Positions 1 to 8,461 of a stretch of DNA of 64,000 nucleotides are shown here, piece after piece. The DNA lies in contig NZ_OY781106.1 of assembly GCF_963676475.1 (NCBI RefSeq), forward strand, positions 1,922,001-1,986,000, read 5' to 3'. The notes below the pieces were generated by a model. The model was not told where the DNA came from, searched no databases, and saw nothing but the letters and a program-made list of their open reading frames with translations. Source of the DNA: an uncultured Celeribacter sp. (lineage in GTDB: Bacteria; Pseudomonadota; Alphaproteobacteria; Rhodobacterales; Rhodobacteraceae). How positions within the stretch are numbered: position 1 is the first letter of the stretch; each line of letters starts with the position of its first letter. The position numbers were made by a program, and so were the translations under genes.

Positions 1-1019
1 CCATCCCAAACGCCCCCCGGCAACGCCACAGTGCCCGCCACCGCAGCATGTTCACGGGTCAGGCGAAAACTCTCCTTGCCGCCCAAAAGCCGCACGCCAT
101 GCAAAGTCGCATCGCGTCCGCGCATCATGGCGGAGAGAAATTCCTGAAGCTTCATCCCCCGTGGGCCATACTCCGCCGAGGCAATCCACCGCAGCGCGGC
201 GACCACCAGACGGCGATTCACTTCGGGGGAGCCCTCAGCGAACCGGCGGCGATCAATGATCAGATCGCCATGCTCCTCAAACACGCAATCGAGCGCATGA
301 TCATGGGTGGCGAAATCCAGCGCCGAACGCACCTGCCCCAGATGATCCATCACCCGGCCCACCACATGCACATCGATGCCCAATTTCGTGAGTTCTTCCA
401 TCGCGCGGCGCGCTTTGACTCGCTCAAACGCCTCATCGTCATTCGACGGATCGTCGATCCACGGCTCGCGCAATTCGCGCAGGTATTGCCGCAATTCAAA
501 GCGTTCCTGCATCAACAAGGGCCGCACCCAGGTGATGCCATCGGACACGCGCCGCCGCTGCATCCCTGTCAACCCGTCGATGCCGGAGGCCCGCGCCAGA
601 CGCATGAAAAACGTCTCCGCCTGATCGTCGGCGGTGTGCGCCAGCGCGATAGTGGAAATGCCGCGCGTCTTGGCCCAGTCGGCCATCAGACGATAGCGCG
701 CCCGCCGGGCCGCGTCTTGCAGATTGCCCGTGCCCTTGTAACCCGACCAGTTGAGCGTGGTGTGTTTGACCTTGAGCCGCTCGGAGACTTCGGCGACGAA
801 TTGCGCCTCATGGGCGGCCTCGGGGCGCAGACCATGATTGACGGTGACGGCCTCAAGCTTGACCCGCTCTTCCGCCGCCCATTCCGCCATCAGATGCAAA
901 AGCGCCAGACTGTCGCCACCGCCAGAGACCGCAACGGCCAGATGGTCCGGTTTGTCGAAAGAAAACGCGGTGGCCACGAAATGCCGCAGCATCGCCCGGT
1001 TCGCCGCTTTTTCCTCCAT
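1..1019 (-). CDS. tilS: tRNA(Ile)-lysidine synthase, 3' end of gene outside window
   Basis: TilS converts the wobble cytidine of the CAU-anticodon tRNA-Ile to lysidine with ATP, so that the tRNA reads AUA as Ile. The N-terminal PP-loop ATPase motif SGGGDS is visible around residue 30, followed by family-typical stretches (VTVNHGLRPEA, HTADDQAETFFMRL). About 339 residues are present and the reading frame is open to base 1, so the C-terminus lies outside. The ATG at 1019 is preceded by AAAGG at a good distance inside the end of cpoB. It is the last visible gene of the tol-pal run, the usual position in Rhodobacterales. Confidence 0.93.
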   Translation of the reverse strand, partial: MEEKAANRAMLRHFVATAFSFDKPDHLAVAVSGGGDSLALLHLMAEWAAEERVKLEAVTVNHGLRPEAAHEAQFVAEVSERLKVKHTTLNWSGYKGTGNLQDAARRARYRLMADWAKTRGISTIALAHTADDQAETFFMRLARASGIDGLTGMQRRRVSDGITWVRPLLMQERFELRQYLRELREPWIDDPSNDDEAFERVKARRAMEELTKLGIDVHVVGRVMDHLGQVRSALDFATHDHALDCVFEEHGDLIIDRRRFAEGSPEVNRRLVVAALRWIASAEYGPRGMKLQEFLSAMMRGRDATLHGVRLLGGKESFRLTREHAAVAGTVALPGGVWD

Positions 1020-1029
1020 GATCAGACCT

Positions 1030-1866
1030 TTACAGTGAGCACCCGCGCAGCGACGCGTCGGTTTGGGCCTGAGTTGCCGCCTCTGAACCGGGGAAGCGCG
1101 CGATGACTTCGCCAAACATGACACAGCCCTTGTCGGTCTGACCCAGATCGCTCAGAGCCCCCGCCAGGCGCAGCAAGGCATCCGGCGCGCGGTCGCCTTC
1201 GGGACTGCCGGAGAAACTGTCGAGATAGGCCCGCGCCGCATCCGCCGTTTGACCCGAAGCCGACAGGGCTTCGCCGCGCATGAAATGCGCCTCGCCGGTC
1301 AGGTAGCCGCCGGTGTAGGTCTGGGCGAAATTGCCGAAAGCCGTCGCGGCCTCCGGGTATTTGCCGTTGGTATAGAGCGCCATCGCCGCATCGAAATCGC
1401 TTTGTTCAGAGAGTGCCAGATCGCCCCCCCCGTCCATCGGCGGCTCCGCTCCCGGTGTCGGCACAACCACATCCGTGGCCCCCGCTTCGCCCCCGATGGG
1501 TTTCAGCGGCGGCAGGTTGCCGATGTCACAGCCCGCTTCCAGCTCGCAGAGCCGGAAGTTCAGGTCGTCCAACTGGTTCGTGCCATCGCTCACCACCCGG
1601 TCGATGCGAAATTCCAGCGCCTCGATCTTGGCCGTCAGATTGGCCAGCGCCGCCTCCATCAAATCGACCCGCTCCTGCGTCCCCGCCCCCGCAAACTGCG
1701 TGTTGGGCGCACCGGTGGTGGACAGCTCGCGCTTCAGCGTGTTGATCTCGACGGAAAGCACGGCGGCTTCTTGGCGAATATCGGCCAGCGTCTGCGCATC
1801 CTGGGCAAAGATCGGGGTGCCGAACGTCAGAGTGCTCAGCGCGGCGGAGAGGAGGAGGGCTTTCAT
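1030..1866 (-). CDS. cpoB: Cell division coordinator CpoB (YbgF), periplasmic
   Basis: The 278-residue protein starts with a Sec signal peptide (about residues 1-21, ending FGTPIFAQ). An N-terminal coiled coil follows (about 28-95, rich in Leu/Glu/Arg), then a Pro/Gly/Ala-rich linker and C-terminal tetratricopeptide repeats (about 155-278; YTNGKYPEAATAF, HFMRGEALSASGQ). CpoB couples the Tol-Pal machine to peptidoglycan synthesis during constriction in E. coli; the same role here is inferred from homology and position. It lies 12 bases after pal and 10 bases before tilS, so it is probably cotranscribed with both. Confidence 0.93.
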   Translation of the reverse strand: MKALLLSAALSTLTFGTPIFAQDAQTLADIRQEAAVLSVEINTLKRELSTTGAPNTQFAGAGTQERVDLMEAALANLTAKIEALEFRIDRVVSDGTNQLDDLNFRLCELEAGCDIGNLPPLKPIGGEAGATDVVVPTPGAEPPMDGGGDLALSEQSDFDAAMALYTNGKYPEAATAFGNFAQTYTGGYLTGEAHFMRGEALSASGQTADAARAYLDSFSGSPEGDRAPDALLRLAGALSDLGQTDKGCVMFGEVIARFPGSEAATQAQTDASLRGCSL

Positions 1867-1878
1867 CGTGATCGGTCC

Positions 1879-2406
1879 TTACATGCCCGCGCCAGCGGCC
1901 AGCACGGTCACCGCACGGCGGTTCTGACTATAGCAGGACTGTTCCGAACAGATCGCGAGCGGACGTTCCTTGCCGTAAGGAATGGTCTTGAGACGCGACG
2001 GATTCACCCCCTGATTGATCAGATATTCCTGCACGGAGGCCGCACGACGGGCCGAGAGCGCAAAGTTGTAATCGCGTGTGCCCCGTTCATCGGCGTGACC
2101 TTCGATGATCGCGGTATAACCCGCGTTCTGGGTCAGCCAATTCGCCTGACCGGCCAGAATGGTGCGCGCCTCGTCCGACAGCGTGGATTGGTCGACGGCA
2201 AACAACACACGATCACCGATGGTCTGGTTGAAATAGGCGACCGAGGTCGGGTCAGACGCCGTGCCCGCCAGCGCGCCATTGGCACCGGCGCCAGCCCCAT
2301 TTGCACCGCCCGCGCCAAAGCGACCGGGATTGGTACAGGCCGAAAGGCCCAGAGCTGCGATCAAAAGGACGGCACGCGAGGTGCGGGAGGTGAGGAATTT
2401 GGTCAT
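1879..2406 (-). CDS. pal: Peptidoglycan-associated lipoprotein Pal
   Basis: Pal is the outer-membrane lipoprotein of the Tol-Pal system and binds diaminopimelate in peptidoglycan. The 175-residue protein has a short signal peptide with lipobox LSAC, so Cys24 should be acylated. A Gly/Ala linker follows, then an OmpA-like domain with the typical GHADERGTRDYN and LSARRAASVQEYL motifs. I chose the ATG at 2406 because AAAGGAAG precedes it and the lipobox then falls at the right distance; the frame is open further upstream, but that extension is not signal-like. A 10-bp hairpin separates it from tolB. Confidence 0.95.
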   Translation of the reverse strand: MTKFLTSRTSRAVLLIAALGLSACTNPGRFGAGGANGAGAGANGALAGTASDPTSVAYFNQTIGDRVLFAVDQSTLSDEARTILAGQANWLTQNAGYTAIIEGHADERGTRDYNFALSARRAASVQEYLINQGVNPSRLKTIPYGKERPLAICSEQSCYSQNRRAVTVLAAGAGM

Positions 2407-2456
2407 GAGGGTCTTCCTTTGCGGAAACTCGAAACTGCTCTTCGGATGGACTATAA

Positions 2457-2483
2457 CACCCTCCCCGCGACTTGGGGAGGGTG
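2457..2483 (-). terminator. Perfect hairpin between tolB and pal
   Basis: Ten-base perfect inverted repeat (CACCCTCCCC / GGGGAGGGTG) with a 7-base loop in the 97-base tolB-pal gap. There is no T-run on either side, so it is more likely an attenuator or an RNA-processing/stability hairpin than a full terminator. Confidence 0.5.
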
Positions 2484-2503
2484 ACACGATTATTTCAACA
2501 GGC

Positions 2504-3838
2504 TCATTTCAAAAGCGGCGACCAGGCCGCATCGGAGGCACCGGCATTGGTCGGTACGCGCTTGAGATTGCGGCCAGAAATATCCACCGTGTAAAGCGCG
2601 CTAGCGCCCGAGGCCCCCTGGCTTTCACGGGTGAACATGATGACGCGGCCATTGGGCGACCAGCTCGGACCTTCGTCGAGGAAGGAGGCGGTCAACAGAC
2701 GCTCCTCGGAGCCATCCGTGCGCATCACACCGATGTGGAAACGGCCTTGGTTTTGTTTCGTAAAGGCGATCAGGTCACCCCGCGGCGACCAGACCGGCGT
2801 GCCATAGCGTCCCTTGCCCGCCGAAATACGCCGCGCTTCGCCGCCGTTCGCGGGCATGATGTAGAGCTGCTGCGTGCCGGAGCGGTCCGATTCGAACACG
2901 ATCTGGGAGCCATCGGGCGAGAAAGACGGCGCAGTCTCGATCGCGGGCGTGTTGGTCAGACGCACGTTCTGCCCGGTCGCGATGTCCATGCGGTAAAGAT
3001 CGGTGTTGGTGCCGGTGGACATGGAATAGACGATGGACTGACCATCGGGCGAAAACCGCGGCGCAAAGGTCACGGCCTCGGCAGGCACCGGCAGCCGCCT
3101 GCGCGTCACCGTGCCGACATCGAGCATCATGATCTGCGGCGTGCCGTTTTCATAAGAGGTGTAGAGCACCCGGTCGCCCGTGGGCGAAAAGCGCGGCGCG
3201 AAGACGATGAAATTGTCGTCGGTGAGGTACTGAAGTCCCGCCCCATCGTAATCCATCACGGCAAGACGCTTCAGACGGTCGTTTTTCGGCCCGGTCTCGG
3301 AGACGAACACCACACGGCTGTCGAAATAGCCACCTTCGCCGGTGATCCGGCTATAGACCACATCGGCGACCTTATGCGCGATCCGGCGCCAGCTTGTGGT
3401 CGAGCCACCCAGTTGCAGGCCCGATCCCAAAGGCGCCTCAGCATAGATGTCGAAGACCCGAAATTTCACCGACAGGTTGCCGGACGCATCCATGCCGACA
3501 GCCCCCGTCACGAGGCCCTGCGCATTGATCGCCTTCCAATCCGCATAGGACACGGGCGCGCTGAAATTGCTGACCTGCGAGATATGCGCCGAGGCCGGGA
3601 TTTCCCGGAACAATCCGGTGCCGACCAGATCGTCGGCGATCACTTCGGAGATTTGTTGTGCGTATTCTGCGGCTTGCGGCGTCTCGGCGATGAAATCCGG
3701 CAGCGCGAGTGGCAGGGGCTCGATCACACCACGGGTGATGTCGAGCTTCAGGGGACCCGGGTCCTGTGCCTGCATCGGCGCAGCGCCAAAGGAGAGCGCG
3801 CAGGCAAGAGCACAGGCAAGTGTCGTCAGGCGTTTCAT
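2504..3838 (-). CDS. tolB: Tol-Pal system beta-propeller protein TolB
   Basis: TolB is the periplasmic partner of Pal and TolA. The 444-residue protein has a signal peptide (about 1-24, ending APMQAQD), an N-terminal alpha/beta domain and a C-terminal six-bladed beta-propeller. The propeller shows as repeated WD40-like signatures: FAPRFSPTGDRVLY, FAPRFSPDGQSIVY, SFSPDGSQIVFESDR and VWSPRGDLIAF. The ATG at 3838 overlaps the tolA stop codon as ATGA, which points to translational coupling and rules out the longer open frame. Confidence 0.97.
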   Translation of the reverse strand: MKRLTTLACALACALSFGAAPMQAQDPGPLKLDITRGVIEPLPLALPDFIAETPQAAEYAQQISEVIADDLVGTGLFREIPASAHISQVSNFSAPVSYADWKAINAQGLVTGAVGMDASGNLSVKFRVFDIYAEAPLGSGLQLGGSTTSWRRIAHKVADVVYSRITGEGGYFDSRVVFVSETGPKNDRLKRLAVMDYDGAGLQYLTDDNFIVFAPRFSPTGDRVLYTSYENGTPQIMMLDVGTVTRRRLPVPAEAVTFAPRFSPDGQSIVYSMSTGTNTDLYRMDIATGQNVRLTNTPAIETAPSFSPDGSQIVFESDRSGTQQLYIMPANGGEARRISAGKGRYGTPVWSPRGDLIAFTKQNQGRFHIGVMRTDGSEERLLTASFLDEGPSWSPNGRVIMFTRESQGASGASALYTVDISGRNLKRVPTNAGASDAAWSPLLK

Positions 3839-4974
3839 TTGTACCTCATCTGTTCGGGATCGAACGTCATTTCGATATTGCGCCAATGCGCGTATTTTTC
3901 CACCGGCAACGGAAAACCGCTTGAACCACAGCGGATAATCGCCCGTCGAGCCACTTCGAACGCGGCTTGCGCACCCGCCTCAGAGCCGCCTGAATGGGAC
4001 AAAAGCCGGATCGAGCCGTTCTGCGGCGTGCCATCTTCGTTCATCTGGACACCGACCGTGATCGTGGTCCGCATCGCCTCCGTCGACATGGCGCCGACGT
4101 TCCAACATTGCGACACCGCCACCCGCATGCCTTCGCGCTCGCCAGAGGTGAGCGGTGGGCCGGCCGGGCGCTCGGGCGCGGCAGGCGTGGCGCTTTCGGC
4201 GGCCAAGGCGGCAGCAGCGGCTGCGGCGGCTTCGGCCACGGCGTCTGTGTTCTCTTGCGGCTGTTGTTGCGGGTCCGGCTCACGCGCGGCTTGCGCCTGT
4301 GCAGCCAGATTGGCCGGGCGCGATTTCGGACGCGGCGACGAGGTCATGCCCGAAGGCTTCTCGGCCTCCGTCACGATCTCCGTCGTGGTTTCCTGCGGCG
4401 CTGCCTCTTCGACCGGTTCCTCGACCACCTCGGGGCTTTCGCTCTCCTGATTGGCGGCCTCGACCGGGGCTTCGGAGATCTCCGGCTGCGGCTCGGGTGC
4501 GGTGACGACCTGATCGGAAATGCGCGGCACCGGACGCGGCGTCGGGCGCTGATCCGGAATGTCGGGCATATTCGCGCCGGGGTCTTCGAGAGAAATCTCC
4601 GGCTCAGCCTGGGGCGTGGGCGGGGTCGGCGTCACCTCGACGGGCGGCGTCACGCTGGTTTGCGGCTCCGGCGGCGCGTCGGGCGCATCGGGCGGCGGCG
4701 TCACAGGGGGCGTGCTTTCGGGGGAGGCCTCTTCTGTGGGGCTCACGTCGGGCGCAGCCTCGGTTTGGGGCGCCTGCAACTGCGGGGCCTCGTCGAAATT
4801 CTCCGGCGCCGTGCTGCGCTCGACCATGGCGGCGAATTCGGACTCGGAGATCAGCGCGACCTCTTGCACGGACACGTCCTCCGGTCTCTCGGGGCGCAAG
4901 AACAGCCCCCCGAAAAGCATATAGGCGATGAGGCCCAGATGGCCCGCCCCAGAGATATATTGGCCCGCGTTCAC
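3835..4974 (-). CDS. tolA: Cell envelope integrity protein TolA
   Basis: TolA is the inner-membrane-anchored rod that links TolQR to Pal/TolB. The 379-residue protein has one N-terminal membrane segment (about residues 8-26) and a long Pro/Glu/Thr/Ala-rich linker (about 50-285) that should be extended. A C-terminal TonB/TolA-like domain (about 290-379) carries the conserved CWNVG and FEVARRAI region. The start is GTG at 4974 with a modest AGGGA upstream. The low-complexity linker varies strongly between relatives, so database hits will mainly cover the two ends. Confidence 0.93.
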   Translation of the reverse strand: MNAGQYISGAGHLGLIAYMLFGGLFLRPERPEDVSVQEVALISESEFAAMVERSTAPENFDEAPQLQAPQTEAAPDVSPTEEASPESTPPVTPPPDAPDAPPEPQTSVTPPVEVTPTPPTPQAEPEISLEDPGANMPDIPDQRPTPRPVPRISDQVVTAPEPQPEISEAPVEAANQESESPEVVEEPVEEAAPQETTTEIVTEAEKPSGMTSSPRPKSRPANLAAQAQAAREPDPQQQPQENTDAVAEAAAAAAAALAAESATPAAPERPAGPPLTSGEREGMRVAVSQCWNVGAMSTEAMRTTITVGVQMNEDGTPQNGSIRLLSHSGGSEAGAQAAFEVARRAIIRCGSSGFPLPVEKYAHWRNIEMTFDPEQMRYK

Positions 4975-5010
4975 GCCGACTGTTCCCTAGTTTCCAGTTC
5001 CGTTTCCAGA

Positions 5011-5481
5011 TTAGTTTCCTGAGCCGTCAAGGCGCGGCCCGCCCTGTTCGGTCACGAGACCGATGGAACGGAACCCGCCCGCATTGAGCGCGCCCATGAC
5101 CTGAGCGACACGCTCATATGGCACCGATCCGTCGGCACGCAGGAAGATTTTGTCATCGTTGCGTTCGGCGGCGATGGCTTGAAGCTTGGTCACCAGATCA
5201 CCCTCGGGCGTCTCGTTCTCCATCAAGAGCACTTGGCCGTCGGCGGTGAGCGTGATGGTGAGCGGTTCCTGCTCCTCTTGCGGCAAAGCGGTCGCCGCGG
5301 TTTCCGGCAGTTCCACCGGCACGCCGACGGTCATCATCGGTGCGGCCACCATGAAGATGATCAGCAAAACGAGCATCACGTCGACGAAAGGCGTAACGTT
5401 GATCTCACTCATCGCGGCGGGGCGACGACGACGTCCGCGACGCCCGCCTCCGCCCTGTTTCTGTACCACACCCGCGCCCAT
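5011..5481 (-). CDS. tolR: TolR, ion-channel subunit of the Tol system
   Basis: TolR is an ExbD-family single-span protein that with TolQ forms the proton channel driving TolA. In the 156-residue protein, a Gly/Arg-rich cytoplasmic start is followed by SEINVTPFVDVMLVLL, which contains the channel aspartate (Asp34) at the start of the membrane helix. A periplasmic domain follows (LTITLTADGQVLL). The ATG at 5481 sits one base after the tolQ stop, which fixes the start against a longer open frame. Confidence 0.95.
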   Translation of the reverse strand: MGAGVVQKQGGGGRRGRRRRPAAMSEINVTPFVDVMLVLLIIFMVAAPMMTVGVPVELPETAATALPQEEQEPLTITLTADGQVLLMENETPEGDLVTKLQAIAAERNDDKIFLRADGSVPYERVAQVMGALNAGGFRSIGLVTEQGGPRLDGSGN

Positions 5482-5482
5482 C

Positions 5483-6178
5483 TCAGCTGTCCAATTCCCG
5501 CGACAGGATGGTCGCGAATTCGTCGGCAAAGGCTTCGTAGCCGCCGAGGATGCGGTCGCTGTCGGCGTTGAGTTTGTTGTAGAAAATCACCGCAGGAATA
5601 GCAGCCAAAAGGCCAAGCGCGGTGGCCAAAAGCGCCTCCGCAATGCCCGGTGCAACAACAGCGAGGTTGGTCGATTGCGCCATGGCGATGTCTTCAAAGG
5701 CGGTTTTGATGCCCCAAACCGTGCCGAACAGACCCACGAAAGGCCCGGTCGAGCCGACGGTCGCGAGGAACGAGAGACCGGAGGTCATCTCTTCGCTCTC
5801 TTTGGCAATCGCCACATCCATCGAACGGTCGATGCGCGATTGCGCCCCCGCGATCAGCCCGCCATCCGCTTTGTGCGAACGCCGCCACTCGGTCATGCCG
5901 GCGGAAAACACCCGCTCCGGCGCAGACATCGGGCCATTGGAAATTTGGTCGTAAAGCTCGTCCAAAGGCTCGCCCGACCAAAAGGCCTGATCGAAGGCCG
6001 CGGCTTCCGCGCGGGCCTTTTTGAAGGCAATGAATTTCTGGATGATGATCGACCATGACCAAAACGAGGCCACGATCAGCATCAGCATCACGATTTTCAC
6101 GGTGAAGGTTGCGCGCATGAAAAGCGCCAGCAAGGAGAAATCGATCTCCTGCGCCATCGCAAGGGGTGTCTGGTCCAT
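5483..6178 (-). CDS. tolQ: TolQ, MotA/TolQ/ExbB-family channel subunit
   Basis: In the 231-residue protein, membrane helices are predictable at about 26-48, 134-158 and 178-200, with the family signature GSTGPFVGLFGTVWGI and a second conserved helix (IAEALLATALGLLAAIPAV). TolQ with TolR uses the proton gradient to energise the outer-membrane constriction machine. It is the first tol gene. A good sigma70-like promoter lies upstream (6238-6267), so the tol genes can be transcribed independently of ybgC. Confidence 0.96.
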   Translation of the reverse strand: MDQTPLAMAQEIDFSLLALFMRATFTVKIVMLMLIVASFWSWSIIIQKFIAFKKARAEAAAFDQAFWSGEPLDELYDQISNGPMSAPERVFSAGMTEWRRSHKADGGLIAGAQSRIDRSMDVAIAKESEEMTSGLSFLATVGSTGPFVGLFGTVWGIKTAFEDIAMAQSTNLAVVAPGIAEALLATALGLLAAIPAVIFYNKLNADSDRILGGYEAFADEFATILSRELDS

Positions 6179-6237
6179 GAACCTGCTCTTTTAATCGCCT
6201 GTTGGCCGCATTTACACGGCTCTCATCATTAACTCAG

Positions 6238-6267
6238 ATTCTATCCCATCCACAGGGCCTTCGCCAA
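6238..6267 (-). promoter_or_regulatory. Candidate sigma70 promoter of tolQRAB-pal
   Basis: On the minus strand TTGGCG (6267-6262), an 18-base spacer and TAGAAT (6243-6238) stand 60 bases before tolQ. Five of six bases match the -10 consensus. This is a sequence match only. Confidence 0.4.
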
Positions 6268-6324
6268 CACGAACCTGTGAGAGTTGGGCAAGATTTTCCG
6301 ATTTTCGGCGATTTTGCAGGGAGG

Positions 6325-6714
6325 TCAGTGCAGATTTCGGCGGAGAACCGCCGGAAGACGTGCCGGATGACCGGTTGCGGTGAGCGCCACGAGGGTGACC
6401 TGGGCCACGAAAAGCTCTTCTTCGCCGCGCTTGACCTTTTGGCTCACCACGATCCGGGCACCCGTCATGGCCTCAAGCGCTGTTTCAACCACGAGATCGT
6501 CATCGAATTTGGCCGGAGACAGGTAATCCGCTTCGACGCGCCGGACGGCAAAGACGATGCCCTCTTCTTCCTTGAGTTTGACCTGATCGACGCCCAAGTC
6601 GCGCACCCATTCGGTGCGACCGCGTTCGATGAATTTGAGGTAATTGGCGTAATAGACGATGCCCGCGAGATCGGTGTCCTCGTAATAGACATGGACGGGG
6701 AGCGTGTGGATCAT
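6325..6714 (-). CDS. ybgC: Acyl-CoA thioesterase YbgC, Tol-Pal associated
   Basis: This is a hot-dog-fold thioesterase of about 129 residues. The active-site signature YYEDTDLAGIVYYANYL (about residues 10-26) is complete and includes the catalytic Asp region (Asp13/Asp15). YbgC homologues hydrolyse short or long acyl-CoA or acyl-ACP and are almost always linked to tol-pal, although the physiological role remains debated. The start at 6714 places the domain at the N-terminus as in the family; an open frame continues upstream into low-quality Arg/Lys-rich sequence. The gene lies 28 bases after thpR. Confidence 0.92.
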   Translation of the reverse strand: MIHTLPVHVYYEDTDLAGIVYYANYLKFIERGRTEWVRDLGVDQVKLKEEEGIVFAVRRVEADYLSPAKFDDDLVVETALEAMTGARIVVSQKVKRGEEELFVAQVTLVALTATGHPARLPAVLRRNLH

Positions 6715-6742
6715 CTTATGGGCCTTTCGTTTTTTTGCGAGC

Positions 6743-7285
6743 CTAGGGCGCGAGCGGGTAGCTCGCAAGGGTCTCATATTGCGCCGCCTCATGGCTCAGC
6801 ACAGACTGCACCATCTCAAAACTCGGCGCTTGGAATTTCGGCCACGAGAATGCCCCCTGTGCCACGATCAGATGTTCCAACTCCTGATGCTCGCCCGGAT
6901 GCAGACGATTGAACCGGCGCAGCGAGACATGGGGACGAAACCGCTCATGCGACAGCGCGATTCCGACCGACCGCGCCGCTTGCCGTATCTTTTTGTGCAA
7001 GGCCGTGAGCGCCTCGCTCGGTTCAACATTGGCAAAAAGCAGGCGCGGCTTGTCGCCACCGAAGACATCAAGGCCTTTGATTTCGATCTCCGGCGCGCGT
7101 GAGGAAAGGCCGGACAATTCCTCATGCAACTCCGCCAGAACCTCCTCGGGCTGATCATTCAGAAAAGCCAGCGTGATATGCATATTCTCCGCAGGCACAG
7201 CCCGACCAAAGCGCAGGCCCGTCACCAAGGTTTCCAGCCGATCCGTCAGATCGTCCGGCAGAGGGAGTCCGACGAAGGCTCTCAC
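6743..7285 (-). CDS. thpR: RNA 2',3'-cyclic phosphodiesterase (2H family)
   Basis: This is a 180-residue member of the 2H (LigT/ThpR) family, which opens 2',3'-cyclic phosphate ends of RNA to 2'-phosphate. The two active-site motifs are visible as HITL (His36) and HVSL (His119); the second is HxS rather than the commoner HxT, which the family tolerates. The ATG overlaps the stop of the upstream unknown gene (ATGA), so the two are probably coupled. Confidence 0.9.
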   Translation of the reverse strand: MRAFVGLPLPDDLTDRLETLVTGLRFGRAVPAENMHITLAFLNDQPEEVLAELHEELSGLSSRAPEIEIKGLDVFGGDKPRLLFANVEPSEALTALHKKIRQAARSVGIALSHERFRPHVSLRRFNRLHPGEHQELEHLIVAQGAFSWPKFQAPSFEMVQSVLSHEAAQYETLASYPLAP

Positions 7286-7911
7286 CCCACGATCACCCGC
7301 GCGTAGAGCCGCAAAGCATGCGAGGCATCGCGCGCCGCATCGGGCAACATCGGATCGTAGGCCGCACGCAGCACATTGGCCACATCCGGGCGCACCACCG
7401 TGCCCTCAGAGGTCTCGGCCAGCGGGCTGTCTTGGGTAAACTCCACGTCCGACCACAAAAGCATCGCCTGCACGGCCTGGCTCATCGCGATCACCTCGGC
7501 GGGCACCTCATCCATCGCGCCGCCCATGCGCACAAAGGTGAAACACGCCTTGATCGCGCCTTGGTCGTCAAACCGAAACGCCCGGTATTGATGCGCGCCG
7601 CGCGTCTGAAGTGTCGCCACCCGCGCCTCCAGATCGGGGATCAGATCGCCCATATGCGGCACGTCCAACAGCTCCGCCCAATCGGACAGGAAGAACACCA
7701 TGAGGTTCGTGCCAAGCTCCGGGTCCATCTCCTCGATGCGATGCCCGGCGATGGCGACACAGGCCTCGATCGCGGATTTCACCGTCACCAAAGTCTCGTC
7801 CTCGACCCCGAACACCACGGGCGCAATCGGCCGCCCCCAGCGCGCAAAGACATAGTCGCCATTCGAGCGGGTGAAAAACTCTTCGATCCGTTCCGGGGTG
7901 ATGTCCGTCAT
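7282..7911 (-). CDS. Unknown conserved-type protein upstream of thpR
   Basis: This is a 209-residue soluble protein with no signal peptide or membrane segment. It is acidic, with a regular alpha/beta-looking pattern (VVFGVEDETLVTVKSAIEA, YRAFRFDDQGAIKACFTF). I do not recognise the family; Rhodobacterales carry many such proteins near core genes. The start MTDITPERI at 7911 is preceded by a purine-rich stretch; six more codons are open upstream. It overlaps thpR by four bases and heads the thpR-ybgC-tol run, so it may share that operon. No function is proposed. Confidence 0.75.
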   Translation of the reverse strand: MTDITPERIEEFFTRSNGDYVFARWGRPIAPVVFGVEDETLVTVKSAIEACVAIAGHRIEEMDPELGTNLMVFFLSDWAELLDVPHMGDLIPDLEARVATLQTRGAHQYRAFRFDDQGAIKACFTFVRMGGAMDEVPAEVIAMSQAVQAMLLWSDVEFTQDSPLAETSEGTVVRPDVANVLRAAYDPMLPDAARDASHALRLYARVIVG

Positions 7912-8018
7912 CTGGCTCTCTCGCGTCACAGGGTTTCGCCGCCCTTTTGCAACAGGGTGACTTGCGCAGCAACCCCTGCCCCGCGTAGCTTGGCCGCGAA
8001 AACGAGACGAGGCGCATC

Positions 8019-8456
8019 ATGAGCAAGACAATCTACATCCTGAACGGTCCCAACCTGAACCTTCTGGGCAAACGCCAGCCGGAGATTTACGGCGCAGACA
8101 CGCTCGAAGATGTCGAAGCGCTCTGTGCCACTGAGGCCGCCAGCCATGATCTCGACATCGTCTTCGCGCAAAGCAATCACGAGGGCGAGATCATCGAGCT
8201 GATCCATGAGGCCCGCGACAAAGCCGCCGGCATCGTCATCAACCCGGCGGCCTATACACATACGTCGGTCGCCATTCTCGATGCGCTCAACACCTTCGAA
8301 GGCCCGGTGATCGAGGTGCATATCTCACAGGTCCACAAACGCGAATCTTTCCGCCATCATTCCTATGTCTCGATGCGCGCCGATGCGGTCATGGCGGGGT
8401 TCGGCGTCAATGGCTACAAACTGGCCGTGGCGCAGATGGGGCATCTTTTGGGGTAG
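8019..8456 (+). CDS. aroQ: 3-dehydroquinate dehydratase, type II
   Basis: AroQ catalyses the third shikimate-pathway step, dehydration of 3-dehydroquinate to 3-dehydroshikimate. The 145-residue length is typical of the dodecameric type II enzyme. The motif ILNGPNLNLLGKRQPEIYG contains the catalytic Tyr24 and the flexible-loop Arg, and EVHISQVHKRESFRHHS contains the catalytic His101. NPAAYTHTS is also conserved. It is divergent from the thpR operon. Confidence 0.97.
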   Translation: MSKTIYILNGPNLNLLGKRQPEIYGADTLEDVEALCATEAASHDLDIVFAQSNHEGEIIELIHEARDKAAGIVINPAAYTHTSVAILDALNTFEGPVIEVHISQVHKRESFRHHSYVSMRADAVMAGFGVNGYKLAVAQMGHLLG

Positions 8457-8461
8457 GGGAT

